A stretch of 64,000 bases of DNA from Metallyticus violacea (Eukaryota > Arthropoda > Insecta > Mantodea > Metallyticidae), in NCBI GenBank assembly GCA_030762175.1, contig CM060842.1, positions 62,122,501-62,186,500 of the forward strand. Direction: 5' to 3'. The translations under genes were made by a program, and so were the position numbers. Below the pieces are notes generated by a model. It saw only the letters and a program-made list of their open reading frames with translations, was not told the origin of the DNA and ran no database searches. Below, piece by piece: positions 45,201 through 58,460 of this stretch. Numbering within the stretch: the stretch's first letter is position 1; every line of letters starts with the position of its first letter.

Positions 45201-46510
45201 CAAGTAAGCAAGCAGGCTTACTAGCCCCTCCCGGTGCGGAAAACGAGTGGGGCCTGCAATATGAAAACCCGCGCACCGGGGGAAAGTATCGTTGATCGCA
45301 CTTTAATATTGGTTTGGTAGGAAAGAGAATCTCTATTGTTACGTTATCAAAGCCTCTGAAAAAAAAAAATCATGGTGACTAACTACACCTTCTTAGTCCG
45401 TCTTCTACAAGAGAAGGGAAGTGGTCGGAGGTGGGTGTTTTGAACTGTGGGCTTCTGGTAGTAGACACACGAGTTACTGCTTCCTCCTACTTTATGAAAA
45501 CTCAATATTTAACTTCTCTTCTCTAGCGCTCTATAATAACGTTCACAAACAAATTCAACTTGATGAGGAATACGCTTAGTTTACGCAGCTCCTGCGTGAC
45601 GGACTTTTTTGTTTTCTTGCTGTAACAACTCTAATTTACACACGGGTATCTATTGTGAGTACTTTTTGAAAACTTTTAATGAGCATTATTCAAACATATA
45701 AATATATTTTAGATGTTTCACAGATCGAAAGTAGAAAAAGTCCCGCACCACCGAGTGAATCAATGAATTACATGTTTCAAAAGTTATTTTGGTGGTGCGG
45801 CACTTTTTACTATACGCCTAGGTATAATAAAAACTTAAATCTATATATTGAACTAATCATGAAAGAGAAGCAGAAAAAATTGATCATATTTTTGAATTCC
45901 CAGTACATGTGCATCCCTGCGCATTCGTGTATCATGCATAACTCATAAATATATTTCCCGTAGTTCAGAAAATATTATAGGAGGCTACCAAATTTTGTGA
46001 GATTTAAATTCGTGGCAATGTTTGAACAAAAGTACTTGATACACACACACTATAACTAAATGAGAATTGGAAACATTCTTACGATTAAATGTCATAAGAA
46101 AAGTCAATAGGTGGAGGGTTTCCAGCTTGTAGTTTTACTAGTTTGCTAGTAAGATGGTCGGCCACCAATCGCCTCAGGTATAGACGTACTTCTGCATTAT
46201 TTAGTGCTGCAGTTTTAGTCTAAAGACCCATAAATATTTACTATTAACTGAACTTGACAGAATACATTTGACTTAAAAAGGAAACGATTATCATTCATAG
46301 GCGATCCGGCAGAATGATTCCAACAAAGTTGCATTTTACAATGTGATGATAAAACTCAGATATCTGCTACTTATGCCCTTAAACTTAGACTGTGATTGCA
46401 GGTTTTTACTCTGCTTCTATCAGTAGAACATTTAGAATAGACATTTAGATAGGGCAGCATGACATTAGCCATATTATTTTTTAAGAATATGCAATAACCA
46501 TCCGAATACA
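45201..46510. other. Unassigned DNA
   Basis: The first 100 bases are G+C-rich and may be the transposon's outer end. An 89-codon open frame (45679-45948) has no recognised domain. Confidence 0.5.

Positions 46511-46572
<62 letters not shown>
46511..46572 (+). repeat. (AAT)n microsatellite, about 20 units
   Basis: An uninterrupted AAT run. The leucine-run open frame on the minus strand is a translation of it. Confidence 0.97.
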
Positions 46573-49500
46573 TGCATATACACGTTAAAAGAATTCTCTT
46601 GCAAAATATGCTTACATTATCTTGTCTTATCTGAAATTTCTTGTAAGACATGTTCAAAATGAATTTAGAAATTTAGAAATTTTTCACTGAGCATTTATGG
46701 CAGAACATTAACTTTTTGTCAAATGTACAATCTGATGATAATTGCAGTTAAGCTAGAAAACACGCACGATGGAGTAATGTTTGCTGCACTATCTACAAAA
46801 CAATTGCATAACTTGTGAGTGTATCACTCGTACTTCCCTTAAAAGAGTTTATGCAAAATGCTGTCCCATTTTCTATCCTATTTTTGTTACTATTTATTAA
46901 AAAGCAATAAGCTCAAAATGTATTATTGCAATATATGATTTGGTTTATTCCCAAGCCATAATTATTAACAAAACTAAACAAAAGAAAGAATAGAGAACGT
47001 GACATCTCGAAGCAGTCCTGACTACACATTCAGTAGGCAAGCACAGATACATAACTAGGCATTGGTGTATATGTTCAACAAACATTGAGGGTAAATGCAG
47101 CGAAAGAATATCCATTTTGTCCTCACGCGATAGAAAAACTCCGCTATAATTTTACTTTTTTATGCAATTTAAACCGTTCCTCACTAAAAAGTCTTTTCCC
47201 CTCTTAATAATACCTCGACAAGCAATCTATTTGTATGATTCTTATCACAACTTTTGCTGATATGTGAAGTTTCTTTAAGCCTAGTTGATAATATATCCGA
47301 AATGGAAAAAAGAAGAGCGGCCAGAAAATAAATGCTGCTTTGGAGAAGTCTACAAAGGTAGTTGCGTTTGTGAGTGAGAAGGGAGTAAAGAGTGATCAAT
47401 TAAAACATGAACAAACGCAGAGCCGTGTGAAGGGGAATACAGTGAAAATTATACATACATATACATAAAGAATAACCACGCTCTTCATTTTTCCTACAAA
47501 ATATATATGTGTATATAAGTGCAACAGTTGCATTTTCTGAATCAGTTGTAAATCTAGAAAATCAAAGAATGATAAAGGAATCTTCTTTAATTATTGAAGA
47601 GGAAATGAATATAAAATCATAAGAGAAGGGTAAAATATGAACAAACACATTCCTTTAAAAGAGCACTAAATAGAAAGAAAAAGATTATTAAAATAAAATA
47701 CTTTTATGTGTGCTGGGAAACTAGAATTGATATAAAATTACAAGGTATCTTCTATCTCGTAATAAAAAAGGGATTCTATCCTCTGAGTATTACGATTAAC
47801 GTAAAATTTATAAGTTCAACTATAACACGCTTTCCTCTAACAGGAAATTCAAAACTAGAAACCGATACTTTCTTAATCAATATGAGGTTCACCAACCATC
47901 TTTATCTAAGATCTCGATCAGTTTCTTTGGACTAAATCTAAGTCTTCCCACACTTGTCGAAAGCGGTTTCTTCAAACCCTCCTCTCCTTACTCTTAAAAT
48001 CAGGCAATCCAAAGTGGGACACAATCTTCTGATTTATCTACCGCAATGACGTTACCTGGAATAGAACGACTACATTCTCACATTCCCATATAATGTCTTT
48101 CGTGTGTTAAACGAGCAAGCATGATAGTAGCTGTCTATGTAACACCCCGTGCAATGCTGAATTAGCGCGGTAGCTGCATGCCCTTTGTGAACAAAGACGT
48201 TTACCAGCCTTTTGCGCTCTGTGAAAGCCAGGAATTGTTAAATTCATAACCCATTTTACCCTTTTTTAAGATCGGCATTCTTTTTACGCCACATTGCATG
48301 TATTAAGCGGAATTAACCCATCTCAGTTAATATATTTTAATTTTATAGATTTCACAGTTATATAGTAAAACTATAATTTATCTCTAAGTAAATTTTCTCC
48401 TACAGAACAGGAAAAACATAAATAAATCAACTTACCCCCTCATTTTGATATGTATGGGTCAGAATCGACAAAACAATATACAGCTTGAAAGTTCTACAAT
48501 CAAAACCTATGCCGAAGTAAAAGCAAGGGAAATCATTCTATATCATATGTAATTAGGTAGAATAAATTCTCTAATACATGTCTGTAAGTAGAGTGGTAAA
48601 ACAATCCTTGATTGTGAACTTGGCAGCAAATGCACAATCCAGATGTAATAATTGATAACTGCTATGTGCGCTGTTTCTGGGAACGACCGAATGCCAAGGT
48701 AAACAGGGACTTCTAGTTATATAATGTGGAAAAAACATGCAATTATCATACCTTGTTTTTAAGACCCAGTTTTTAAAAAGGTTCATTTAAATCTTGATGC
48801 TCCTTTGATTTTTGTACTTTTTAGTGAGAGGTGCATTATTTCGTTAGTGTGTTTTTAGAAATACAAACTACCCTTACACATTTTAAAAAAATTCTTTTTA
48901 TTTAAAATATAAGCGAGAAAATCAGAAAAAAATAACGTTTAAGTATAGTGACGAATTTTAAACTTAACAGGAGGAAAAGCCAATCTGGGTAATTGAAAAT
49001 GCAGTTTGTAAATTGTTATAATATATGCTATTAAGTGACTAAGCTCATAACTGACACACAGACCCCAAATGTGCCATTAGAAGATAAAAATCAACAGATG
49101 TTGCTAGCAGTGGATCTAATGAAACTATTAGCACTTTTACAGTGAAGGTCGTTGGAGTACAAAATGCTAGGTGGACAGTAAACCTTGGAAGGTTTCAGTC
49201 AACTGAAAAATGTGCCCTGATCCACTCAATGTTATTTCTCCTCACTAAATCTCTGCGTGTACATTGTTCAAAATTTACTATCTGATTCCTTCTAGAAGCT
49301 TCTCCACAAGAAGACAACTCTCTTTAGGCTGTTCTCAGCCAAGCATGAAAATATCGGACATTTCACCTCATTACTTCCTCTTGCGGAAAATTACCAGAAG
49401 GGGCAAAGGCTTGGAAACTGCTGATCGGTTAATTGCAGACGCGAGAGATCGGGGAGCATAACGGGGTAGCTTATGCCTTCTGCAGCATGGGTGGTCCTCA

Positions 49501-50559
49501 TAATCGCTTTTCGCTACGAGGTCCTCGACATCTGCTAGCTCAAAACACTGTTCCAGCTATTCGTTGTTTCTCAGCACTGTTACAGTTAATATGAGAGAAG
49601 TAATAAATATGCCAAGATTGCATAGAAAAATAAATAGAAGAGGAAAGTCAATTAAGAAGAAAAAGGAAGCATGCCTATGAAAACGTTCGTCTAGACCGAG
49701 CTGAGTAAACTAAGCGAATTCCTCAGCAAATAGCATAATTTAAAAAAAGAATAAAAGTCCCAATTATGGCATTATTAATTAATGAAATAAGTTACGGCAT
49801 TGATATAAGTTAATTAGCACGACAAACTCTAAAGCTAACTAATAAAAGAAAAACTGAACTATAACACATTACTTAATAGGTTCGTTGCTTTTGCCCTTCA
49901 AAATCACGTGAAAAGAAAAATACATAGTGAATGTACTTTCATTTTCAAAAGTAAGGAAAACAAAATTAGAATTCATGCAACCTATAAGCATTCCAAAAGA
50001 TAGGTCACATTTTTAGAAATCTTTTTCTTACGATTACTATTGAAATTAAGCCACCAAAATTAATGGTATAATATTAATTAAACAAAATATATAACAACTG
50101 ACAGATAAATCTATACTGTGTGGGTATTTTTAAACATTTTTAAATGTTACCATATTTATGAGCTGAGCCTTTGGTGTCATTTTACATTCACTAAAATAGA
50201 GAGAAATAATAAACAGAAACATTGTTTATTTAATAAGAAGTTTAAATGCACCAATAAAACTAAAAACATGTAACTATTGAAAAACAATTACAATGTACTA
50301 AGCAAATACACACAATCAACAATAAACAATCGAAAGTTCCGTCGATTTTAGGTGCCTTTGAAATTTAATTTAAATTTTATTGCAGTTAAAGCATATATGC
50401 AAACGTTTTCTGAATGTTTTATATAAAAATACAATTCTCACACGCATATTAGAATAATATTTCACAGTGATATCTTTACTTTTTGTTAAATATAAAACTC
50501 GTACATCGCTATAAATACAGTTTATATGCTGAGTTAATTTGTCCTTTTATTTTGAAACA
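46573..50559. other. Unassigned, mostly A+T-rich DNA
   Basis: No gene, RNA or mobile-element signature was recognised across this stretch. The least A+T-rich part (48020-48240 and 49300-49560) has no readable domain. Open frames are at most 77 codons. Confidence 0.55.
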
Positions 50560-50890
50560 GTTGAGGGAAAAGTAAACGCTATAGCGCTTTAATGTTTTCG
50601 GTTTTAAAATATATCTCTATTCCTATTGGTCAGATTTCCAAATTTTGCAAAAACTATATTATTGTTTGTATATACCGAATTTTGTTAAACATTGGTGCCG
50701 CTGCGCTAGAGTAACTTTTGTAAACTCCCACTCCTAATGGCCCGATTTCTCTAATTTTCAGAAACTATTTTTTTTTTTTATTTTATTTCAATGGATCTTT
50801 CGTTGAGAGAAAAAAGAAAAATTGCGGCAGCTAGATTGATTATAAATTTTCCTTTAGGTTAACCCACTCCTAATGGTGTAATTTTGCTGG
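50560..50890 (-). repeat. Diverged tandem repeat, locus 2 (inverted relative to locus 1)
   Basis: Three related phrases lie near 50621 (tcctattggtcagatttcca), 50732 (tcctaatggcccgatttctc) and 50868 (tcctaatggtgtaattttgc). Their inverse resembles the gaaatcggacaattaggaat phrase of 43690-44075. Spacing is irregular (about 111 and 136 bases), so the units carry indels. The tgtatataccgaattttgtt phrase near 50665 is the inverse of the locus 1 cggtatatgt phrase. Confidence 0.65.
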
Positions 50891-51118
50891 TTAATGAATT
50901 CAATGAATGTTTGTTAATTGATGGTCATAAGCCGAGTTTCATTGAGAAAAACAACAAATGCAACCGATAGAGAGTTAAAGACACATATACACATTTTTTC
51001 ATTGTCATTTTCGGTCCTTAGTAGGTGGGAATGATGGAGATTTGAAGAATATTTTCAAAAATCGTTTCATGGGTACAACCGCAATAGCTTAGGAATTCGC
51101 TAAAAAGAACAGATATAG
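50891..51118. other. Unassigned DNA
   Basis: Weak continuation of the tandem repeat is possible near 50930. Otherwise nothing was recognised. Confidence 0.5.
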
Positions 51119-51142
51119 TGAAAAAAAAAAAAAAAAAAAAAT
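51119..51142 (+). repeat. Poly(A) tract
   Basis: About 22 A residues, opening a longer purine-rich stretch. Confidence 0.9.
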
Positions 51143-51420
51143 AGCAAGGAAAAGAAGCACGAAAGAAAGACGAGGGTTAAGAATTAATGAAAATGGATGA
51201 ACAAGTGGTTGGAATGGTAATGAAATAAAATTAGGAACAGCAAAGAAGCATGATAAAGAGACAAAAGAGAGTTAATGGGAAAAAAGGCGGCAGAGGCGAT
51301 GGAAAAGGATGAAGAAGAAAAAAGGGAAATGAGAGAGCGGCTGAGAGAACAAGTACCAAGATAATGAAATGAGACAAATAAAGGGGTGAAAGGGAAAGCC
51401 AAATAAAAGAAGATAGTTAT
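51143..51420 (+). other. Purine-rich tract
   Basis: The plus strand is dominated by A and G for nearly 280 bases. One frame at about 51290-51362 reads as a charged peptide (KAAEAMEKDEEEKREMRERL) before a stop, so it may be a decayed coding relic. No longer frame or domain supports a gene. Confidence 0.5.
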
Positions 51421-54350
51421 CTATGAAGGAGACGCATATGAGGTAGAACACGAAGAAGCGATAGAGTTGGAAAATAAATCATGAGCAATTTTCCTGTCTT
51501 AAAGAGTACAGGGATATATTATTTAAGCCGTTGTTTAACGGAATCGATCTTAGACAAATGGAAATGACTGGCTGATATCCTTTAACTGTTTTAAAATATA
51601 ATCAAGGATTAAAACATCCGTTACTCGGTCCGTTATAATTAAAGTTTAGTAGTCCTCAACAAGGCAGACATGTATAGATTAAGTTGTGGGGTGATGACAA
51701 CCGACAGAATTAATATTATCTTCACGCTCTAGACTAACGTCGGCAACTCAAAAGACTAGGCGTTCAGGTTTCATCAAGACGCTGTAACATTTACTCCCTT
51801 ATCGTGTACTAGTTATATATTGCAATCTTGTGTACACTGTATGTACTGCTACTGGGCCAAGAATCAACAGCGTTAAGAGTGGAACATGCCACAAAACTTA
51901 ATTAACTTAAAGGTACTAACATACTAGATATAAATAGATGACATTTTTCAGAAAGCAACCAACTCACAATGTGTCTAAATCGAGAAAACTGCTGTCAAAG
52001 CTAAATGCAAATTAAAAGTTCAAGAATGAGTGTAACATAATTTAGGGTTTTAGATGACTTTGGAGGTAAAGTCTTCATAAAAAAAATCATTAATTTCTCA
52101 TAAAGCGTGGGTCAAACCTTAATAACCTCTCCCCTATCTTATCGAGTTCCATAGTCTAAACAATAACCCGGTAATTCTCCAGTGTTGCCACTATTACTTT
52201 CGCACATTAAAGTTTGAGTAGAAACGACCAATATTTCCCGTTTCTTATATTATTAAAACATTTCAGTGTGCCTTAATAAATAAAGAATAAATTAACAAAT
52301 TATTTACTCTACTATCACACTCGATCTTTGTTAGTGCTAAACACTACTGAAAGAGATTGCAGAGACATGACAACCCTGTTTTCCTGAGTGAATTATGATA
52401 TATCTCATTCCTCATGCGTATCAAGTCAACGTAACATAAATAAACAGTTATATTACTGTAATCTCAGTTCCGGGGTTAAGATCATCAAGGTTGGTGTCCT
52501 ACTGTATAATATCTGCATATTTTCATGGTTCGGTTCCTTCCTGCAAGATGGAATCCAAGTATTATTTATCAGAGAAGTGAAGGAATGTTTCGTTTAAAAT
52601 GCTTTAAATGTACAAACTGAGTAATGAAATGACATTTAAGTTTTATAAATGCATTTTATTGGTATTAAATCTTCAATATGAACACCGTAGTACTCTCGCG
52701 TGCTTCAAGAAGACGAACCAAATTGACTGTTGTGGTGAATTAGGTTTTAAGGTACTTCCTTCTTCTTCAAACCACTTTTGTTTATTCCTCAATTCAGACC
52801 CTCTGGTCTCTTCAGTTTAGCACGTATTAAAACAAATTAGCTCATTGCTCAACACTCAAAATACCTTTAAGTTCCATGTTTTATTAAACATTCTTCTAGT
52901 TCCGTGTGTTTAAGCCATCTTGTAAAGTGAGACATGTCATTTCTTGACCCATTTTGTACATACCTAAATAGGCCGTTGTTAATTCAAATGTATTTCAAAA
53001 GGTTCCCTTTTTTCGAAATATTGTGTATGAGTACGTTTTTTATATCAGCCTTTTATCTTTATGAATAGCATCGCTGCTGTATTCTATTTGTTGTGATAAT
53101 AAACTGCTGCATATATGTTATATTCATATATAAATTATTTATTTGGCACGTTATTCATTTCCGAATACTATAGCCATGCAACACCTGCTAAAGCTGTCTT
53201 GACTCGACACAAAGTTCATTTAATTTTCTATCAATGTAAGCAAATACTGAACTCTAGCTATAAGTTTAGTATTTTATTTTTACATGATCATCTCCATTAC
53301 ATCTCTGCTGGAAGTCGAATACAACTTACAACTGGAGGTTGTGGTAAAATGTTGTTCTACCCCTTGTTCTTTCTTTTGTAGCTTTTAACTTTGCGTTACG
53401 TTTTTAATAATTCATTTAGCTTCAAAAATGTATCACGATATCATATTTACTATACACCTAGAAGAGATAGAGAGATTGAATTGAAAAATTGGAAGAAAAA
53501 AAAAAAACTTGCAATACACGCATTGTCGCATGCATGGGGATAGTAAAAATAATTGAGCAGTGATGGAATGTTCCTAACAAATGAAAGCTGATAAGGCAAA
53601 AAGAGAGACCGCTAATTAGAGATGTATGTTCCAATAAAATACTTACAGACTAATTAAAATATAGCCTGTTTTAACTAGCGTTCTCAAGCTGTAATTATGC
53701 AAGTATATAGAGCGAATTTCTATTGGAATTTAGCATTTCCGTTTGACTAGTTATGGCTTCAGAGTGACGGTTTCATATGCTAATAAGCGCCAGTGTTTTG
53801 CTTTAGGGGGTAAGATGACTTTGCTTTTTGCAGTATAAATTTCATTTTTCTTTCAGAAATAACGTTGATCACTGAGAAAGTTTCACGAGGAACTGAAAAA
53901 TGTTGGTCCGTTGTTTACGTTGCTGACGTTACAGCAGTACCTGCGTTGTCTGATTATCAAATTAATTAAAAGACTTAGAATTCGAAACCCTATTGACAAA
54001 GTGAAAGAAAGGACTATATTCCCTTACAATAATAATAAGACATTGCATAGTCGGCGTTTCTAGTGACTGGATCTGAAATAATTGCAAGAGATTCAAAAGT
54101 TTAGTTATGTAAATGAGGTTACAGGTAATTTTATGCACTCGTGCACATTAGTTATATCTTCTATACATATCTATACAGGTTTCATTTGATATAAGTGATG
54201 GAACACTCCAATTTATGTACTGTAATGAAATATAGCGTACCATTCCAAGCGCACTTCTACATAAGAAGAGGCTTACAAAGTCTTTTAAATTTCATTAAAA
54301 TATTTCAAGAGAGAAAAAGAAAAAGAATAGGGAGCAATATCACTTCATTC
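51421..54350. other. Unassigned, mostly A+T-rich DNA
   Basis: No gene or named repeat was recognised. Open frames of 69-91 codons (52388, 52608, 53115, 54195) lack domains, and the last of these runs into the SINE B at 54363. Confidence 0.55.
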
Positions 54351-54362
54351 ATCTTTTTCTGT

Positions 54363-54625
54363 ACCGCTACCGAGGTCGTTAAGACTCGGACTCGTGAGCA
54401 AGAGGTCTGGGGTTCGAATCCCGCCAGGATCGTCCTCTTTGACTTAAGTTTTTTCCTCAGTCCTCATTAAGGCAAACGCCGGGGAGATACCTAAACTTAG
54501 GCCTGGAACGTTTCCTTTCTTAAAAAATCCTTTCCCCATTTATTATTTCATTTCATGTATCATCAATGTCCACCGCCTGCGGTGCCTCAGTAACAAAAAC
54601 GGGCGTTAAACACTACTCAAAAAAA
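54363..54625 (+). mobile_element. Full-length SINE B copy with target duplication
   Basis: The flanking repeats are atctttttctgt (54351-54362) and atctttctctgt (54626-54637), with one mismatch. The head reads cgaggtcgttaagactcgga and contains a B-box ggttcgaatcc at about 54411-54421. The body has gccggggagatacctaaact and the tail cgggcgttaaacactactc plus an A-run. It is the clearest head-to-tail SINE B in the window. Confidence 0.93.
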
Positions 54626-54637
54626 ATCTTTCTCTGT

Positions 54638-55400
54638 GACAAACCGAAAGAGGTCTAGCAGAGTTTGGCCGCTAGAGATGGAACTCCTATATACTGAATA
54701 GTTATCATGTGTCAAAAAGCGGATATAATTAAGAACTGGGTGCTTAATCTGAATTTAAGTTTCTAATGAATATCAGAATTGAACCTTTCTGGTCTTCTGT
54801 AAAGTATTTTGAAGCTGGCAACGTTGCAATTCGTGGGTTTTGTTATATGGGCTGTTTTTCCACTAGTAGTAAAGTAGTAATCAGCAACGATCCTTGACCT
54901 GTGTTAACTAGTTCAGAGAAAATGGAATGGTATAATGCACACAAACAAATGCATGAAAGCAAAGAAAGAGCAGTGTTTCAAACCTTATATTTTCTCTTTA
55001 TTCTCATGAGATTTTAGTTCTGTATAATTCATCGCGCTACAAAACAGCAACGGTACATATTGGCATACGTATCAATGCCAGGGCTGTAGGCGTTTACGGT
55101 TGAGTACGAGACTTGAGTAACTTGCAGGGACCGTTGTTAAGGCCAAGGCTGAGAGAACCGAAGAACAATTATCATTCCAGCTGAGCTATGTCGCTTCTGT
55201 AGAAACTGCTAGGAGGGGGGAAAGTCTTTATGAAAAAGTGAAAAACAGTTCTGGTTAGTGGCAAAGTATTTACTCCAAAAAGAGTAAATTTATTTTATCG
55301 TCTACAAGGAGAAACAGATACAGCCGAGCAAATGCTGCAATATACCAGTCAGTCTTACCAGCTATTACATTCAATAATTTCCTAATGATATTCGGGACAG
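54638..55400. other. Unassigned DNA, partly 3' flank of the mariner relic
   Basis: No gene was recognised. The third catalytic block expected downstream of the mariner relic (minus strand, lower coordinates) could not be read here. Confidence 0.5.
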
Positions 55401-56220
55401 CTGCACATAAGTTATAAGTCACGGTAACTAATATACGATTGAAAGATTATAGAATGTACTTTCAAAAGAAGCCACCAGATGGAGTTTGTGGAAAGAGCTG
55501 CGTATCTCAGCACGCCCCGAAGTTTAGTTGGTGAGCAACAGTGGTCAGGAATAGAGGTCACGAAGAGTGAACAACTTGCGTATGTGAAAACAGCATTTCT
55601 CCCCGACAGGACTGTACAAGAATGCTTCATAAGTACACCTTGACTGTCATTCGCCAGAATGACCACGATTTGTTGGTGAAGGAGTTTAGCGAAGCTTGTG
55701 TTTTCGTGGTGACTTGGGTTGATGTCATTAACTGGATTGACGCTTAAGTTATGGTACATACGAGTGTTGTCCATGTTTCATCAATTGCAATGATGTGATT
55801 CAGCATGGCATTTCCCCTTCTTCCGAAATATCGCGAGATTGATGCGACGTGTTTAGTAACCAGTACACTTCTGTACCTCACTTAACTGATGTGGCATCTA
55901 CTTTGCATACCTTTTTCGCATGTTCAAAATGCAGTGTGCTGTTTTTGCCGGAATTTCTGTTGTTCTTCTAATACACAAGTGTGCAGCGCCTATCATTGCG
56001 TAAGCACTGTTTCACCACAAACAACCATATTCCTAACCGACTGAACACAGGACGCCCCATGAGCGGCTAATCGGCAGCCGACAATCTGCCCCGTTGAAAG
56101 CCGCTGTCCACCTCGCCATTCGAAGCGCATCCATTGCTTCCCGTAGCTCTGGGTGGCATTCTCGCGCATTCCTGCTGCGGAGAAATGCTATTTCCATATA
56201 TTCGCGCTTTTCACTCTTCG
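55401..56220 (-). pseudogene. Dead mariner-family transposase
   Basis: Minus-strand frames, from high to low coordinates, follow a mariner-family transposase. N-terminal HTH-like segments are EYMEIAFLRSRNARECHPEL (about 56195-56136) and MARWTAAFNGA (about 56118-56085). They are followed by NDRRCTLVY (about 56010-55985) and the degenerate second HTH with KVCKVDATSVK (about 55925-55890). Next is the LNHIIAIDETW block (about 55800-55768), which carries the first catalytic aspartate. A long open frame (55774-55412) then reads HHENTSFAKLLHQQIVVILA, NDSQGVLMKHSCTVLSGRNA and LRGVLRYAAL. Two or more frameshifts separate these parts, and the second and third catalytic blocks are not readable. Its 5' side abuts SINE A at 56229. 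Confidence 0.88.
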
Positions 56221-56228
56221 TGGCATCA

Positions 56229-56532
56229 TTGTCGGTCCTGGTATTGTAGTGGTTACCATACTTGCCTCCTAAACCCAAGATCGTGGGTTCGAACCCGGCC
56301 AGGAGCGATGGATTTTTTTCGGGTGTAAAAATCCTAAGTATGGCTTCCTTCGGAAGTGAAGTAAAGCCGTGGGTCTCGTGTCGTACATTTACGGCACGAA
56401 AAAGAACCTCAAGCCTGAAAGAAGAGGCCTCTGAGCAAAATTTGTCGGCGTTTCACGCCCTGGGAAGATGATGACTTGAGATGTTAAATAGCGTCCATAA
56501 ATAAAAGAAATCAAGTGACAGTGTATAAGGAA
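56229..56532 (+). mobile_element. SINE A copy, near full length
   Basis: The head starts gtcggtcctggtattgtagt and has the B-box gggttcgaaccc (about 56286-56297). The body keeps cgtgtcgtacatttacggca and gaggcctctgagcaaaattt. There is a small deletion in the 3' part, where gccctgggaagatgatgact replaces a longer segment of other copies, and then gagatgttaaatagcgtcc and an A-rich tail. An 8-bp repeat, tggcatca, at 56221-56228 and 56533-56540 may be the target duplication. If so, the SINE landed at or within the 5' part of the mariner relic. Confidence 0.9.
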
Positions 56533-56540
56533 TGGCATCA

Positions 56541-57269
56541 ACCTTAAATCATCTTTTCTTAACCGACAGGGACAGCCGCTTTGTTGCACCAAATCAATTT
56601 CAAACATGACTTGAATTACTCCAGATAGTCAGTGAAGACCAAAACCAACCACTTTCGTATGTGATGAATATCTGCAAAAGGTCTCTGCCAACAGACATTG
56701 ACAAAGTAGCACGTTTGATTGAGACTCTAAGACACCAAAATTCTCTCTGAAGGACTGGAAATATGATGAACTGTTTCTGTTTCTATTCCAATAAAACGAA
56801 GCTACTTGTGTTGCAGGTACTAGTCAAGTTGGATGTATTATATGCTGATCTGAGGGGTTTTCTTACCACTGACTCTGTCTGCAATTTGAACGATACGTCA
56901 GATTTCTTGTCAAACAAATGGTGCCCTGCAACCAACATCTCCATGATACACACCACTGGATTCTCCGATCTTCCAGGAAGACGGCTATTGAATGCAAGAC
57001 TCACATTGTACCTGCGTGACATGACTAGCACTTCGTAATCCTCTCACTTTGACTGGTTCACTAAGCCCCAGTTTTGAATCCAATATAAAATCTTTGGAAC
57101 AGTAAGTGAAACATCAGGACAGGTATTTACAGTTCGAACTTCCAGAAATCCTAATGAGCGAGTGGCTGAACATTTGTGTATTGTATATTTGCATTATCTT
57201 GTGGACTCCCTACCCAAAGGATTCAAGCCGTTATCCGAGCCAAGGGCGTTTTTACTTATTACTTCATCG
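56541..57269. other. Unassigned DNA with overlapping open frames
   Basis: Opposite-strand frames of 91 (56763-57038) and 82 codons (57031-56783) overlap, and neither has a recognisable domain. The composition is less A+T-rich than typical here, so this may be an unidentified transposon interior, possibly the 5' part of the mariner element displaced by the SINE. Confidence 0.45.
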
Positions 57270-57540
57270 TCACGGATGCCGAGGTCGTTAAGGCGCGAAC
57301 TCATGAGCGAGAGGTCTGGGGTTCGAAGGACCGCCTTCCTTGACTGAGGTTTTTCTACAGGTTTTCCTCAGTCCTCATATATGGCAAATGCCGGGGAGAT
57401 ACCCTAAACTTAGGCCTGGAACGTTTACTTCCTTAAAAAATCCTTTCCCATGTATCATTTCATCTCATATATCACCAGCATCCACCCCTTGTGGTGCCTC
57501 AGTAGTAAAAAAAGGTGTGAAACACCATTAAAAAAATTAC
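57270..57540 (+). mobile_element. SINE B copy, diverged in the head
   Basis: The head reads cacggatgccgaggtcgtta and has a B-box ggttcgaa that is disrupted afterwards: the cccgcca segment seen in other copies is missing and accgcc follows. The body is typical (tcctcagtcctcatatatgg and gccggggagataccctaaac) and the tail is A-rich. No clean target duplication was found. Confidence 0.9.
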
Positions 57541-57779
57541 CACATAAGCTCTAATGAGGGCGACTGGCATTTTGTCGTGCAAATACTTACTTAATGAATT
57601 ACTTAAAAGGTTTCAAGTTTAATTCAGGAAATAAAAACTAATGGAACAAAAAGCACGTTTTAAGATTTGCTGAGTTCGAAAAAGAAATTAGTAACATAAT
57701 GAATGTAATCCCTTCGGTGCTATAAGTGGAGAATTTCACGTGCGTGTTAAACAATCAGCAAACGTTTAAGTCTAACTTC
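57541..57779. other. Unassigned DNA
   Basis: No recognisable feature lies between SINE B and the dispersed repeat. Confidence 0.5.
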
Positions 57780-57985
57780 TAGCGCATTATAATTGGTATA
57801 TAACACATAGTTTGATGTTAATGACTCATGTATGCCCATGTATTATCCGGATTGCACATATATAATACATTGTGACTCGATTATGCCATGCTTTCGACCT
57901 CTCAACTCATCTCACTTCCAGCAATCACCCACGTTTTCTTGTCAATAACTACACTAAAGGAAACACGCTAAACAAAAGCTAACTG
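57780..57985 (+). repeat. Dispersed repeat, copy 2
   Basis: This is the counterpart of 23200-23400 in the same orientation, with the shared phrases near 57868-57890 and 57935-57970. The level of divergence suggests an old family. Confidence 0.55.
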
Positions 57986-58460
57986 TAATGGATAATAAAT
58001 TTGTGGTAGTTAACAAAACAAACCTAAATCTTTCACAGACAGATTACTGGAACAAGTATATAAACTTTGTAACCTTGAAAAAAACAACTACAAATGCGTA
58101 TTAAAATATAGCAAGAGTTGATTGAAACATAGACAAGAGAATGACTGAAATGTATATGATAAACTTTCTTGTGCGAAAGTGAAACTACTGAGGAAGAAAA
58201 TAATTAAAAATTTAAAGAAAATTAAATTATGAGAGCACATTATAACACAATAAACTTCAAATATTTTATAGCGTTTGAGAGAATAAAGGAAAAACACATG
58301 TAAGAAACTATGACGATGATAAAATGTAACAATGATGAAAAGACATTAAGCAGAATAACGTACAACGCACCACCATGTACAGTATGGTGCGTTCTTGCTT
58401 TAAGGCAACCAGCAATTTGAAAAATGTAGCACATGGGATGCATCACAAGTTTGGTATTTG
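57986..58460. other. Unassigned A+T-rich DNA
   Basis: Nothing was recognised. Minus-strand open frames here are A+T-driven. Confidence 0.55.

Noticed and set aside
54195..54470. 91-codon open frame
   Set aside because: Its 3' third is SINE B head sequence and the rest is A+T-driven.
55412..55774. 120-codon open frame as an independent host gene
   Set aside because: It is in frame with, and directly follows, the mariner IDETW block, so it is part of the dead transposase.
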